A stretch of DNA of 64,000 nucleotides, from assembly GCF_017161405.1 (NCBI RefSeq), contig NZ_CP071051.1, forward strand, positions 2,108,001-2,172,000, read 5' to 3'. Positions 50,052-59,989 of the stretch are shown in pieces (positions within the stretch are counted from its first letter, which is position 1; each line of letters starts with the position of its first letter). This stretch comes from Leucobacter sp. CX169 (GTDB lineage: Bacteria > Actinomycetota > Actinomycetes > Actinomycetales > Microbacteriaceae). Made by a program: the position numbers and the translations under genes. The notes beneath the pieces were generated by a model. The model had not been told where the DNA came from and did no database searches. It saw only the letters and a list, made by a program, of their open reading frames with translations.

Positions 50052-51178
50052 CGCCCGCTACCCGCCTGTGGGCCCCTGTCCACCTGGCCCGTGGCCCCCA
50101 GGAACCGGATGAACACCGAGATCCAGCCGAAGATCAGCGCGAAGACGATAATCTCGAGCGCGGTCAGCCCAAAGTAGCCAACGGCAAACAGCAGCACTGA
50201 CACGACGACCGAGGCGAGGAAGATCCAGGCAGAGATGAAGTAGGCGCGCGGCATACCGCGAAGCACCTTGGGGCCAAGGACGAGCATGCCGAAGAACATG
50301 ACCGCCATGCCGCTTGCGAACGTGTTGTGCACGATGAGGCTGACGTTCACCGGCACAATGCCGACGCCCGCGATCATGAGGCCCATCACGATGAACATCC
50401 GTGAGATCACTTTGGCGCTGTTCTGTTGTGCGAGCACTCCCCTCTCGACGAGTACCTGCAGGTCGTGGGAGAGGTAGACCGCGAACGTGGTGAGCAGCAG
50501 CCCGCCCACTACGAGCGTGCCGTTAAACACGAGGCTCGAGATGCTCCAGAACGTGCCGAGCTCGCTGAAGTGGAGCTTCCACCATTGGGGATCGGGGGTG
50601 GTCACCATCGCCGTAAACGTGCCCATCGTGACGAAGGCCATGAGCAGCGTCGACATGCGCTGCGTGTTCACGAGCACAATCGAGAGGTACGTCACGTAGG
50701 CGCTGAGCCCCACAAACAACGCGGAGAGCGCCGTCGCCCAGAAGGGATCAATCAAGAGGCCGACGAACCCCTTGCTCAGCACGAGAAAGGCCGCCAGCAC
50801 CGAAATCACGGTGAGGACGACGTGCACCGACACGACGGCCACCGCGTTGACCGAGAACGTGAACGGGCGAAGGCTCAGCCGCCATTCCTGTCCCGGCGAG
50901 TACCGCATCCGCCAGTAGCCCACCCCTGTGGTGACGCCGACGGCCACGCCGGCGGCAATCGCGACGATATTACCGAGCGACCAGTCCCCGTGCAGTGGCA
51001 TCGGCGGGAAGGCGAGTCCCACGACGAGTCCAACCACGGCCCCGATGGTCCCCGCGAGCAGCGCTGCATAGATCGCCTGCGACTCGACACTGACCGATCG
51101 CTGCGGCGCCAGGACGGCGATGAGCTGCTCCGCTGCCGCGCGGGGCTCAGCCATGGACTCGCCGCGAAGGTCGTTCAT
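50048..51178 (-). CDS. Membrane protein, possibly DUF998-like
   Basis: A 376-residue protein with nine or so helices. The region TPDPQWWKLHFSELGTF and the following FNGTLVVGGLLLTTF resemble DUF998 family members, though the assignment is by eye. ATG 51178 is used, ATG 51154 possible. It overlaps the SDR gene by 4 bp at its end. Function unknown. Confidence 0.65.
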   Translation of the reverse strand: MNDLRGESMAEPRAAAEQLIAVLAPQRSVSVESQAIYAALLAGTIGAVVGLVVGLAFPPMPLHGDWSLGNIVAIAAGVAVGVTTGVGYWRMRYSPGQEWRLSLRPFTFSVNAVAVVSVHVVLTVISVLAAFLVLSKGFVGLLIDPFWATALSALFVGLSAYVTYLSIVLVNTQRMSTLLMAFVTMGTFTAMVTTPDPQWWKLHFSELGTFWSISSLVFNGTLVVGGLLLTTFAVYLSHDLQVLVERGVLAQQNSAKVISRMFIVMGLMIAGVGIVPVNVSLIVHNTFASGMAVMFFGMLVLGPKVLRGMPRAYFISAWIFLASVVVSVLLFAVGYFGLTALEIIVFALIFGWISVFIRFLGATGQVDRGPQAGSGR

Positions 51179-51221
51179 TGATACTCATGCCCTCAGGATG
51201 GCAGAGGGTGATCGCCTGGCG

Positions 51222-52313
51222 CTATGCCCGCGCCCGGTAGCTCCGCACGGTCGCCCATGCCTTCTGGAACGCGGACATCACGGGCGGGCCAAGCACCATA
51301 CCCAACACCCCAGCGACGACGCCGCCGACAATCGTAGAGAGCAGCACCATCACGGGGTGCAGGTTGAGCGACGACCCAAGCGCCCACGAGCTCACCGCGC
51401 TCTGCACGACGCCGTTCGAAACGAGCAGGCTGAGCGCGACGATCAGCGCGGCCGGCGCTCCTCCAAAACCGAAGGCGATCAGCACAGCGAATGCGCCAGT
51501 GACCCATGCGCCGACATACGGCACGAAGGACAGGAAGAAATAGAGGATGATCATCGGGATGACGAGCGGGATCCCGAGCAACAGGAGCGGGATGACGAAG
51601 ATCGGGCCCGTGATGAGTGCCGTAACCGCGGTACCGCTGAAGTATCCGCGCAGCGACTGACGGACGTTGACGTCAATCTGGGTGAGAAGTTCCCGGTCTT
51701 GCCCGGTGATCCGAGCAACCCACTCTGGGAAGATCTGGCCATCGCGCAGCACGAAGAAAAGAAAGTACAGCGCAAAGAACGTCCCAATGCCGAACGACAC
51801 CGCTCCGAAGATGGCTCCCGTCGCGAGCCCCATCGCCCCGCGCCCCGCGATCCCGGCGTACTCGCTGCCGGCCTTGCGTAGCTGGTCGATCCAGGCGGGG
51901 TTGAGGTCGAGCGAGCGCGCCCAGTCCATCAGCTGGTTCCAGCCGCTCATCACTTGTTGTGTGATCTCGGGCAGCTGCTGGATGAAGCCCCGCACGACCA
52001 CCACGGCCACGACGGTAGCCAGCGCGGTCGCCACGAGCAACACGATCGCTGCTGCCAGCGTGCGCGGCACCCGCAGCTTCACCAGCCACGTCACGACGGG
52101 CTCGAACACGGTGCCGAGAATCACGGCGATCACGAGGGGCGTCAGGATCCCGCTCAGCGCGCTGATACCGCCGGCCACGACGACGACCAACAGGATCGCT
52201 CCGACGGCCGACCAGCTGGCCACGCCGAGTTGGCGCAAGCGCCCGAACCCGGAGTCCCCTGCTGGGTGGTCGTCCCCTGCCATGCGCCCCGCGGTGCCGT
52301 TCGCCGTATTCAT
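51222..52313 (-). CDS. AI-2E family transporter (TerC/YhhQ-type, PerM-like)
   Basis: About 363 residues with eight helices, typical of the AI-2E exporter family: GGISALSGILTPLVIAVILGTVFEPVV, a middle soluble part, and GPIFVIPLLLLGIPLVIPMIILYFFLSFVPYVGAW. Family members export autoinducer-2 or other substrates, or act as Na+/H+ antiporters; the real cargo is unknown. ATG 52313 has GGGAG six bases upstream. Confidence 0.88.
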   Translation of the reverse strand: MNTANGTAGRMAGDDHPAGDSGFGRLRQLGVASWSAVGAILLVVVVAGGISALSGILTPLVIAVILGTVFEPVVTWLVKLRVPRTLAAAIVLLVATALATVVAVVVVRGFIQQLPEITQQVMSGWNQLMDWARSLDLNPAWIDQLRKAGSEYAGIAGRGAMGLATGAIFGAVSFGIGTFFALYFLFFVLRDGQIFPEWVARITGQDRELLTQIDVNVRQSLRGYFSGTAVTALITGPIFVIPLLLLGIPLVIPMIILYFFLSFVPYVGAWVTGAFAVLIAFGFGGAPAALIVALSLLVSNGVVQSAVSSWALGSSLNLHPVMVLLSTIVGGVVAGVLGMVLGPPVMSAFQKAWATVRSYRARA

Positions 52314-52467
52314 TGCGCTCCCAGTCTTTGGGGCCGGTGCGGCCCGCCTCAGGTCTCCAGTGCGCTTCGCAGGATCCCGTCGATGCACGTTCTCCCAGCG
52401 TAGAGGCAGACCAGTCCTTCCGCGGCCGGTCGGGGCCCGAAAATTTGCGCGATCCAGCGAAGCTGCG

Positions 52468-53397
52468 CTAACTCGGAGAACGCGCCGGCGTCTGCAGCGC
52501 AGCGCTCAGCAGTTCGCGTGCCGCGTGCGTGGGCGGCTGTTTTCCTTGCCTCCACACCGCGCCCAACTGTCGCTGAAAGGCGACGCGATCGACGCTCACC
52601 TGAACCAGGCGCGACTCGTGAATGAACCGCTCGGCCGGACGCGTGCTGATGACCGCGGGTGCGACGTTCGCTGCAGCGGCCTCGAGCACGGCGAAGTTGC
52701 TGGGCAATTCCAGCGCCGGCCCAGCGAACTGGGAGGGGTCAACACCGTGTTGCAGGAGTGTCGCTAGCAGCACCGATCGGCACCCTGAGCCCACTTCGCG
52801 TGTCACCAGAGGCGTCTCTGCGAGGGTCCACTGGCTGATGCGGCGAAGCGTCGCCCAGGGATGCTCCGGTGCGACATAGACGCCGAGTTCGTCCTGTGCG
52901 AGAAACGCATAGCTCAGCCCTGGCGGCGGCTCGCTCCCCTCGACGAAACCGATATCCGCTTCGGAAGCGAAGACGCGTCGCACCACTTCACGCGTATTTG
53001 TGGACTGGGACTTGATCGAACGGGGGTCGTTGCCGTTCTGCACGAACGTCATGATCCACTGGGGCAGGAAGTGCTCGGCGATCGTGAGGCTTGCGGCAAC
53101 GGAGACGGCGGTCCCGGGCGCCACAAATGCTTCCCACGCCTCGTCCATCTCGGCCGCCGCGCGCAGCACCGGCTGAGCGAGGGCGAGCAGCGCTGCTCCA
53201 TCCCCCGTCAGGTGCGAGGAACGGGCGGCTCGTACGACGAGCTCTCTTCCGAGACGGTGCTCGAGCCGGCGCACCCTGAGCGACGCCGCCTGCTGGGTGA
53301 TCCCCAGCTCGCCAGCGGCAAGAGTGATCGAGCCGGTTCGCGCGATCGATTCGAGCAGCTCGAGGGCGCGCAGGTCGGGCAGCTGAGGACTGAACAC
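52468..53397 (-). CDS. LysR-family transcriptional regulator
   Basis: A 309-residue regulator with N-terminal helix-turn-helix (LRALELLESIARTGSITLAAGELGITQQAASLRVRRLE) and a diverged effector domain. It is divergent from the HPP gene. A palindrome immediately upstream of its start is its probable site. Confidence 0.9.
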   Translation of the reverse strand: MFSPQLPDLRALELLESIARTGSITLAAGELGITQQAASLRVRRLEHRLGRELVVRAARSSHLTGDGAALLALAQPVLRAAAEMDEAWEAFVAPGTAVSVAASLTIAEHFLPQWIMTFVQNGNDPRSIKSQSTNTREVVRRVFASEADIGFVEGSEPPPGLSYAFLAQDELGVYVAPEHPWATLRRISQWTLAETPLVTREVGSGCRSVLLATLLQHGVDPSQFAGPALELPSNFAVLEAAAANVAPAVISTRPAERFIHESRLVQVSVDRVAFQRQLGAVWRQGKQPPTHAARELLSAALQTPARSPS

Positions 53398-53411
53398 TTC
53401 ATCATTCTACG

Positions 53412-53428
53412 CACAACCATGCGTTGTG
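53412..53428. promoter_or_regulatory. LysR-type operator
   Basis: CACAAC (53412-53417), five bases, GTTGTG (53423-53428): perfect mirror halves, 14 bp upstream of the LysR start, in the divergent promoter to the HPP gene. Confidence 0.6.
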
Positions 53429-53568
53429 ACACGGCAACCCGTGGTTCGTTGTGGGGGCGGCGCATTCGGCCATAGCGTTGATCTCAGGGCACAGGCGGCA
53501 CGCGCTTCCCGTCGCCTCTCCCCAGCCTTTCGTTCGAGTGGCACCCCGCGCAACCTTGAGGAACACTC

Positions 53569-54165
53569 GTGGCAGATACTGAACAGTCACCCATCCCTAC
53601 CACCGCTGCTCGCGGTACTTGGGCGGCGGCGTTCTGGGCACGCATTCGCCCGACTCAACCAGCGCTCCCGTGGCACGCCATCCTCGCAGCTGCCGTCGCT
53701 GGCGGTGTGACCATCGCTCTCCTGGGCGAGGCAGGCAACCTCGCCGGCACCCCCATCCTGATCGCCGCGTTCGGCTCATCGTGCGTGCTCATCTTTCTCG
53801 TGCCGGACGGCCCGCTCTCGCGGCCGCTCAACGTGGTTGGCGGGCACTTCCTTGCGGCGCTTTGCGGTCTCATCGTGCAGACTTTCCTCCCCGTGACCTG
53901 GTGGAGTCTCGGCCTTGCGGTCGGCCTCGCGATGGCTGCGATGGCGACCGCGCGCGTGATCCACCCGCCCGCCGGAGGAACCCCGATCGCGCTGATGCTT
54001 GGCGGGGAGGGGTGGGACTATTTGTTCACCCCGGTACTTGCTGGAGCACTCGCGCTGAGCGCCTGCGCGTTGATCTACCGGTTCCTCCTCGCGCGCTTCA
54101 GCCGCGCGAGCCGGGCTCCGGCAGACGTCGCGAAGGATCCTGCCGCAGATGTCCTCGCCAATTGA
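53569..54165 (+). CDS. HPP-family membrane protein
   Basis: A 198-residue protein of the HPP family with four or five helices; the family signature is seen in RVIHPPAGGTPIALMLGG. Cyanobacterial relatives act as nitrite transporters, but roles vary. It lies divergent from a LysR regulator that likely controls it. Confidence 0.9.
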   Translation: MADTEQSPIPTTAARGTWAAAFWARIRPTQPALPWHAILAAAVAGGVTIALLGEAGNLAGTPILIAAFGSSCVLIFLVPDGPLSRPLNVVGGHFLAALCGLIVQTFLPVTWWSLGLAVGLAMAAMATARVIHPPAGGTPIALMLGGEGWDYLFTPVLAGALALSACALIYRFLLARFSRASRAPADVAKDPAADVLAN

Positions 54166-54244
54166 CAGCCATCCGTGACAGCATGTGACCCACATCGGCC
54201 CGCGCCCACTTGGGCAGCGCCCCAGAGAATGGTCCAGGTACCCC

Positions 54245-54703
54245 ATGGCTCGCTCCTCGAAGACGTTCCTCGCCCAGCTGAGCGAGCCGAAACCGCCGAC
54301 GTCGCGCGGTCGCACGATTCTGCGCGTCATCCTGGGGGCATTTCTCGTCTTCGCCGGCATCGGCCACCTCACCTTTGGCCGCGGGGAGTTTCAGGCGCAG
54401 GTCCCCGAGTCGTTGCCGCTCAGCGCCGACCAGGTCGTCGTCGCCTCAGGGGTCGTCGAGATCACCCTGGGCGGGGCGCTCGCGCTCCTCGCTAAACGCC
54501 GCGTCCCGGTCGGTTGGGCGGTGGCACTGCTCTTCATCGCCGTGTTCCCCGGGAACATTTCACAGTGGCTGAACGCGCGCGACGGCTTTGGGCTCGACAC
54601 CGACACGAAGCGCTTCGTCCGACTGTTCTTCCAGCCCGTGCTCGTGCTCGCCGCGCTCTGGTCCACCGGCGCCTGGCGCGATCGCCCGCGCCGGAAGCGC
54701 TAG
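54245..54703 (+). CDS. DoxX-family membrane protein
   Basis: About 152 residues with four helices: [29 protein letters not shown], then [23 protein letters not shown] and [20 protein letters not shown]. DoxX-like proteins are linked to quinone-dependent redox reactions; the function here is unknown. The end overlaps the MFS gene by 4 bp. Confidence 0.87.
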   Translation: MARSSKTFLAQLSEPKPPTSRGRTILRVILGAFLVFAGIGHLTFGRGEFQAQVPESLPLSADQVVVASGVVEITLGGALALLAKRRVPVGWAVALLFIAVFPGNISQWLNARDGFGLDTDTKRFVRLFFQPVLVLAALWSTGAWRDRPRRKR

Positions 54704-56169
54704 GAAGACGCGCTCGGCTGCACCGGCAGGCTCGCGGTGTCGTAGCGCGGCTGGCGCTTGGGCAGCAGCAGCGTGAGCACGAGCCCGATCAGGGCGGCCC
54801 CCGCACAGAGCGCAAAGCTCAGCTTGAACCCAAACTCGTTCGGCGTCGTCACCCCGTTGACGGTGACGATGTTCACGGACAGGATCACGCCGATGACGGC
54901 GCTGGCCGCCGTCGAACCCAGGGTGCGCATGACCGAGTTCAGACCGTTCGCCCCCGCGGTCTCGGACGCTGGCACCGCGGCCATGATCAGCGTCGGCATC
55001 GCGGCGTACGCGAAGCCCACGCCAAAGCCGACCAGGGTGGCGATCAGCACGGTGTGCCAGATCTCGGTCATGAGCCAGATCGCGAGGAGATAGCCGACCG
55101 CGATCAGGGCGATCCCGAGGAAGAGGCTGGTCCGGGCGCCGTGTCGATCGGTCAGCCGGGCCGCGGCACCCGACATCGCCCACATGACCAGGCCGCTCGG
55201 CATCAGGCAGAGGCTGGCGATAAGCATGCTCTGGCCGAAGCCGACCCCCGTATCAGTCGGCGACTCGAGCAGCAGCGGCAGGGCGACTGCCGTGGCGAAG
55301 AAGGCGAAGCCCACGGTGACCGAGGCCAGGTTCGTGAGCAGCACCGAGCGCCGCATCGACACGCGAATGTCGATCAGCGGGCTCGAGATGCGCAGCTCGT
55401 ACCAGGCCCAGAGGCCCAGCACGGCGATGCCGCCGAGCGTGGTGCCGAGGGTCAGCGGGCTCGTCCACCCCCACGCAGCGCCCTTCGAGACGCCCAGCAG
55501 GATCCCGACCAGGCCGACCGCGAACCCGATCGCGCCGACGAAGTCGAAGGACCCTGGGCTGCGCAGCGTACTGACCGGCACGATCGTGATGACGAGCACG
55601 AAACCGATCGCGCCGAGCGCGCCCGAGGCCCAAAACAGCATGTGCCAGTCGAGGTACTGCGAGATGACTGCCGAGACCGGCAGCCCCACCGCGCCGCCAA
55701 TGCCGAGGGTGGCACTCACGAGCGCCACCGCCTTGCCGAGGCGATCGCGGTGCAACACGTCGCGCAAGATGCTGATGCCGAGCGCGATGACGCCGAGTCC
55801 CGCGCCCTGCAGCGCGCGCCCGACCACGAGGGGAATGAGCGTGGAGGAAAGGGCGGCGATCACCGAGCCCAGCACGAGGCTGCCGAGCAGCACCAGCATG
55901 ATCCTGCGCTTGCCGTAGAGATCGCCGAGGCGACCGCCGATCGGTGTCGCCACCGCGGCGGCGAGCAGCGTCGCGGTCACGACCCACATCGCGTCCGCCT
56001 GCGTCACGCCGAGCAGATGAGGGAGCTCGGGCAGCAACGGGGTGACCAGGGTCATCATGAACGACGCCACCAGGCCGGTGAACGCGAGTGCCGCGACGAT
56101 TGCGCTGTCGGGCTGCTTCCGGCTCAGACGCTTTCGTTCAGATTCGCTCAGCCACGATGCGTCGCTCAT
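54700..56169 (-). CDS. MFS drug transporter (DHA2-like)
   Basis: About 489 residues with 14 helices. [20 protein letters not shown] in helix 1-2 and motif A in [13 protein letters not shown] are visible; helix 5 has [19 protein letters not shown]. Start ATG 56169 with GGGGG upstream; the open frame runs on to 56928 but is antisense to the dehydrogenase. It overlaps DoxX by 4 bp. Confidence 0.9.
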   Translation of the reverse strand: MSDASWLSESERKRLSRKQPDSAIVAALAFTGLVASFMMTLVTPLLPELPHLLGVTQADAMWVVTATLLAAAVATPIGGRLGDLYGKRRIMLVLLGSLVLGSVIAALSSTLIPLVVGRALQGAGLGVIALGISILRDVLHRDRLGKAVALVSATLGIGGAVGLPVSAVISQYLDWHMLFWASGALGAIGFVLVITIVPVSTLRSPGSFDFVGAIGFAVGLVGILLGVSKGAAWGWTSPLTLGTTLGGIAVLGLWAWYELRISSPLIDIRVSMRRSVLLTNLASVTVGFAFFATAVALPLLLESPTDTGVGFGQSMLIASLCLMPSGLVMWAMSGAAARLTDRHGARTSLFLGIALIAVGYLLAIWLMTEIWHTVLIATLVGFGVGFAYAAMPTLIMAAVPASETAGANGLNSVMRTLGSTAASAVIGVILSVNIVTVNGVTTPNEFGFKLSFALCAGAALIGLVLTLLLPKRQPRYDTASLPVQPSASS

Positions 56170-56364
56170 GCGCCCCCAGTCAGTGTTGTCAGATTTCGCT
56201 GCAACTCCGCAGGGTGCCACTCTAATGCGTCGGGCACTCGCCTGGTGATCGGGCCGGATCCTGCCCAGCAGCCATCGAGCGCAGCACAAGCCGCAGCAGA
56301 TATCGTCAGTAGCGAGAGCGCCGGTGCCACCAGCAGCGGCGACCACCAGAATCTGAGGAGCCCC

Positions 56365-57405
56365 ATGCGAACCGTGAAAGCTTTCGGCGCCGTTTCCGCG
56401 ACCGATCCCCTCGAGCCGATGACGATTGAGCGCCGCGACGTCGGACCGACCGACGTGCTGATCGATATCGAGTACGCCGGGATTTGCCACTCTGACATTC
56501 ACACGGTGCGCGGCGACTGGGGACCCATCGCATACCCGCAGGTGGTCGGCCACGAGATCGTCGGCCGCGTCGCCGAGATCGGCAGCGCCGTCACCCGTCA
56601 CCAGGTCGGTGACCTGGTCGGCGTCGGTTGCCAGTCGAATTCCTGCCGCACGTGCGAGCAGTGCCTGAGAGGCGAAGACCAGTACTGCCTGAACGGCAAC
56701 GTGCCGACGTACAACGGCCCCGACGTTGACGGGTCCATCACCCAGGGCGGCTATGCCGAGGCGACCGTCATCGACCAGGACTTCGTGCTGAAGATGCCCG
56801 AGGGCCTCGACCCGGCCAAGGCGTCGCCGCTCTTGTGCGCCGGCATCACGACGTACTCGCCGCTCAAGCGATGGGGTGCGGGGCCCGGCAAGCGGGTCGC
56901 CATCTTGGGGATGGGCGGCCTCGGCCACATGGGCGTCAAGATCGCGAGCGCGCTCGGCGCCGAGGTCACCGTGCTGTCGCGCGGCACCGCGAAGTCGGCC
57001 GATGCGTTGGGCTTTGGCGCATCGCGCTACGTCGACACCACCGACGCGGCGGCCCTCGCCGAGCTGGCGGGCAGTTTCGATCTGATCCTGAGCACCGTGT
57101 CGGCCCCGCTCGACATCGTCGTGTACCTCGAACTGCTCGACATCGACGGCACGCTCGTGAACGTCGGCGCCCCGCCAGAGCCGTTCACCGTCCCCGCGTT
57201 CGCGCTGATCGGCGGTCGTCGCGCTCTCGCAGGATCAATGACCGGCGGTATCCCTGAGACACAAGAGATGCTCGACTTCTGCGCCGAGCACGGCATTCTC
57301 CCCGAGACCGAGCTCATCGGAGCGGACGGCATCAACGACGCCTACGAGCGCGTGCTGTCGGCCGACGTTCGGTACCGCTTCGTGCTGGACACTTCGACCC
57401 TGTAG
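56365..57405 (+). CDS. NADP-dependent alcohol dehydrogenase (CAD/YahK family)
   Basis: A 346-residue MDR dehydrogenase. Zinc ligands: [38 protein letters not shown]; coenzyme loop [12 protein letters not shown]; after beta-2 SRGTAKSAD lacks the acid and has an Arg-Gly, fitting NADP. The pattern is the cinnamyl-alcohol-dehydrogenase/YahK type, broad aldehyde reductases. ATG 56365 follows GAGGAG. It is divergent from the MFS gene. Confidence 0.9.
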   Translation: MRTVKAFGAVSATDPLEPMTIERRDVGPTDVLIDIEYAGICHSDIHTVRGDWGPIAYPQVVGHEIVGRVAEIGSAVTRHQVGDLVGVGCQSNSCRTCEQCLRGEDQYCLNGNVPTYNGPDVDGSITQGGYAEATVIDQDFVLKMPEGLDPAKASPLLCAGITTYSPLKRWGAGPGKRVAILGMGGLGHMGVKIASALGAEVTVLSRGTAKSADALGFGASRYVDTTDAAALAELAGSFDLILSTVSAPLDIVVYLELLDIDGTLVNVGAPPEPFTVPAFALIGGRRALAGSMTGGIPETQEMLDFCAEHGILPETELIGADGINDAYERVLSADVRYRFVLDTSTL

Positions 57406-57561
57406 GGGGCAGGGGCCGGTGGGTGCTGCGGTCTGCCGTTTTGGCGCAGGATCGTGGCCACCGCCGGCCCACCGGGTTTCGTGACCGTACTGTGATGAAA
57501 ACCTGGTGGTTTGGGGCCATCTCGAGGCCTGAATGTCGGTGGTCCAAGCGACCATCACCAC

Positions 57562-59280
57562 ATGGAATTCATCACCTCACTCGAGCAGCAGTTGGCGGCC
57601 GTCCGCCAGCTGGTCGGTGAGGTGCCCGAGGCTTCGTCGCTTCCCGAGATCGTGCGGGCTCTGTCTGACGCTGACGTCGTCGCGGTGCTCGAGGCGACGT
57701 CAGCGCTTTCGCGCTCGGTCGAGCGGTTGCAGATCGCCGCGTCCGGCGTGGTCGCGTGGCGCTCGACGCGCGAGAGCGGACATGCGGGTATAGCGCAGGC
57801 GTTGGGGCACCGCAACCCGGTGTCGCTGGTGCAGCAGATCACGGGGGCCAGCCGGGTTCAGGCGATGCGCGAGGTCCGGGTGGGACAGTCGTTGCTCGAG
57901 AGCGCGGCAGGGGTGGGGCCAGCTGGCGCCGCTGCCGACATCCCCCGGCACGAGACTCCGGTCACCCCCTGGCACGCGCCTATCGATCGGGCGCTGCTCG
58001 CCGGCTCGATCACGTCCGACCATCACGACGCCATTCATTCGGGTCTCGGCCAGCCGCCCGTGCCGACGGAGGCCGATGTGGCGGCGATCGCTGCCGCTGC
58101 CGAGCTTGATTCCCTCGCAGCACGGTGCCAGGCGGCCACTGCAATGTCCGAGACCTGGAGCCTCGCCGCGGAGCACCTCATCGCTGAGGCCGGCGTGCGT
58201 ACGCTCGAAGAGCTCCGCAAGGCTGCACGCGCGGTGCGCGACGAGCTTGACCCGGTCGGTGCGGAACGCCGCTTCACTGACCGGTACGAGGCGCGGTCGT
58301 TTCGCATCTGGATCGACGCACAGGGCGCCCACCACGGCGCGTTTACCTTCGATGACGAATCGGCAGCCTGGGTGAAGAGTCTGATTGATGCCGCGCTGCG
58401 GCCCCGCCGCGGCGGGCCCCGCTTCGTCGACCCGGAAGAAAAGGCCCGGGCCGACGAGCTACGAGAGGATCCGCGCTCGAACGAGCAACTCACGCACGAC
58501 CTCATGATCGATGTGCTCCGCAGCGGCACCCTCGCGACTGTCTCCGAGGTGTTCGGCGCTCGGCAGGCCGGCGTGCGGGTCGTCACGGTGACTGCGAACA
58601 CCCGCTCGAGCGGTTTCGGCGGCTCAGACAACCGAGGCAACTCGGGGAACACGGGCAACTCAGACAGCTCAGAGGACTCAGCCGGCTCAGAGGGTGCAGG
58701 TGTGTCGGACCGCGCTCGTTTCGAGCATGCATTCCTCGAGCTCGATGGCGCTCCGGTCCCCCTCGGGGTCGCCGACCGAGCGGTCTGCAATACCGGCACT
58801 GTTTCGGTCACGGTTGACCCGCTGGGCAACCCGCTCGACGTGGGCCGCGAACAGCGACTCTTCACCACCAAACAACGCATCGCACTGTCGATCCGCGACG
58901 GCGGCTGCCGTTGGTCCGGCTGCGACAGCCCCGCAACGCACTGCGAGGCACACCACATCGATGAGTGGGCCGCCGATCAGGGCCGCACCGATATTGACCG
59001 CGGCATTCTGCTGTGTCGGTTCCACCATATGCAGCTCCACCACAACGGCTGGAGGATCACGCGAGACAGGACAGGAACGTTCCTGCTGCATCCGCCGCCC
59101 GGGCACCGCACCAGTAATGCGGTTGAACTCCCCATCCGCGTGATCCGTTTGTACGCCTGGGGCACACTCCCGCAGCCCTCGGTAAGGTTCCGGCCAGGTG
59201 AAAGTGCGCCGCCGCAACAGGTGCGATCAGAGAATCGGGACCGCTGGGCTCACACGAATCGGGAATCCGTCAGAGCGTGA
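57562..59280 (+). CDS. DUF222 (13E12-repeat) HNH endonuclease family protein
   Basis: About 572 residues. N-terminal DUF222 (SSLPEIVRALSDADVVAVLEA, AASGVVAWRSTRESG), a Gly/Asn/Ser-rich low-complexity insert about residues 350-380 (GNSGNTGNSDSSEDS), then the HNH domain: RDGGCRWSGCDSPATHCEAHH, ILLCRFHHMQLHHNGW. Such genes are numerous in actinobacterial genomes and are sometimes called REP13E12-associated; nuclease activity is plausible but unproven. ATG 57562 is used; SD is weak. Confidence 0.9.
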   Translation: MEFITSLEQQLAAVRQLVGEVPEASSLPEIVRALSDADVVAVLEATSALSRSVERLQIAASGVVAWRSTRESGHAGIAQALGHRNPVSLVQQITGASRVQAMREVRVGQSLLESAAGVGPAGAAADIPRHETPVTPWHAPIDRALLAGSITSDHHDAIHSGLGQPPVPTEADVAAIAAAAELDSLAARCQAATAMSETWSLAAEHLIAEAGVRTLEELRKAARAVRDELDPVGAERRFTDRYEARSFRIWIDAQGAHHGAFTFDDESAAWVKSLIDAALRPRRGGPRFVDPEEKARADELREDPRSNEQLTHDLMIDVLRSGTLATVSEVFGARQAGVRVVTVTANTRSSGFGGSDNRGNSGNTGNSDSSEDSAGSEGAGVSDRARFEHAFLELDGAPVPLGVADRAVCNTGTVSVTVDPLGNPLDVGREQRLFTTKQRIALSIRDGGCRWSGCDSPATHCEAHHIDEWAADQGRTDIDRGILLCRFHHMQLHHNGWRITRDRTGTFLLHPPPGHRTSNAVELPIRVIRLYAWGTLPQPSVRFRPGESAPPQQVRSENRDRWAHTNRESVRA

Positions 59281-59299
59281 GGCGCCGCAGAGCCTGAAA

Positions 59300-59530
59300 T
59301 CAATGCCGCCGATTCCCGCCGACTCCCGGGCTGTCGGTGTTCCTGAGAGCCCGGGCCCAAGTGTGCCGTTCAAACGGCATCCCCAGGATGCCGCGGCGGC
59401 GGCGGCCGAGCGCGAGCGCGCCAGCCAGCAGACCCGCGAGCAGCAGCCCCATTGCACCGAAGAGCGCCGGGCCCATCTCTGATCCGGTCAGCGCGATAAT
59501 CTCGGCCGGGTTGCCCACCGGGCCAGTCAT
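59300..59530 (-). pseudogene. Sortase-substrate C-terminus remnant or tiny wall protein (LAxTG-like)
   Basis: The frame from ATG 59530 gives 76 residues, with no ribosome site. It holds IALTGSE, a hydrophobic stretch (FGAMGLLLAGLLAGALAL) and the basic cluster RRRR, the classic layout of a cell-wall sorting signal, here of the LAxTG class used by actinobacterial class E sortases. Upstream codons in the frame (DGTLDAAGKITAISMTG) look like the end of a longer secreted protein, but beyond 59596 the frame runs antisense-free over the next gene as noise. I read this as the decayed tail of a surface protein. Confidence 0.4.
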
Positions 59531-59595
59531 CGAAATGGCCGTGATCTTGCCCGCCGCGTCGAGCGTTCCGTCCGCGATCCCGATGCGCCGCGTGC

Positions 59596-59979
59596 TTACT
59601 GGCCTGGTCCGTTGAACGCGATCATAAATGCGAGCACCGCGAGCACCAGAGCGAGCGGCGTCATTACCCATCGCTCTCGCGTAGACCTCGAGATCGCGTT
59701 CATCAGCACTCCGAGGGCGAGATAGCCGAACACGACCCACATCCCGATCGTGGCAATCGCCTCGGGAAGGACGTCAATGATGTCCGCGCGATCGAGCACA
59801 ATGATGGCAATGGTGGCGTAGATCACGAGCGACGCGGCGGAGGCCACGCGATACTTCAGTGGCAACGTTCCAGGGTGTTGCCCACCCCAAGCGAAGCTGC
59901 CCCACGGAGCGCCGCAGGCGAGCGCAACCTGGAAGAGCGCGAGAACTGCGAGCAACGCGACGAATGCAATAGCGATCAC
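59596..59979 (-). CDS. Small four-helix membrane protein
   Basis: About 127 residues from GTG 59979 with AGGA eight bases upstream, overlapping the stop of the dioxygenase gene region, so translation is coupled. Four hydrophobic segments: VIAIAFVALLAVLALFQVAL, AASAASLVIYATIAIIVL, TIGMWVVFGYLALGVLM and ALVLAVLAFMIAF. I recognise no family. It follows the intradiol dioxygenase gene directly and may be its partner. Confidence 0.6.
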   Translation of the reverse strand: MIAIAFVALLAVLALFQVALACGAPWGSFAWGGQHPGTLPLKYRVASAASLVIYATIAIIVLDRADIIDVLPEAIATIGMWVVFGYLALGVLMNAISRSTRERWVMTPLALVLAVLAFMIAFNGPGQ

Positions 59980-59989
59980 GAGCGAAATC

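Noticed and set aside
54514-56364. Long plus-strand extension in front of the alcohol dehydrogenase
   Set aside because: Open frame reads through the antisense of the MFS gene; Arg/Asp/His-rich noise. The true start is 56365 with GAGGAG.
57562-59280. Mobile-element nuclease or intein
   Set aside because: DUF222-HNH genes are ordinary chromosomal genes in this group; no flanking repeats or host-gene split were found.
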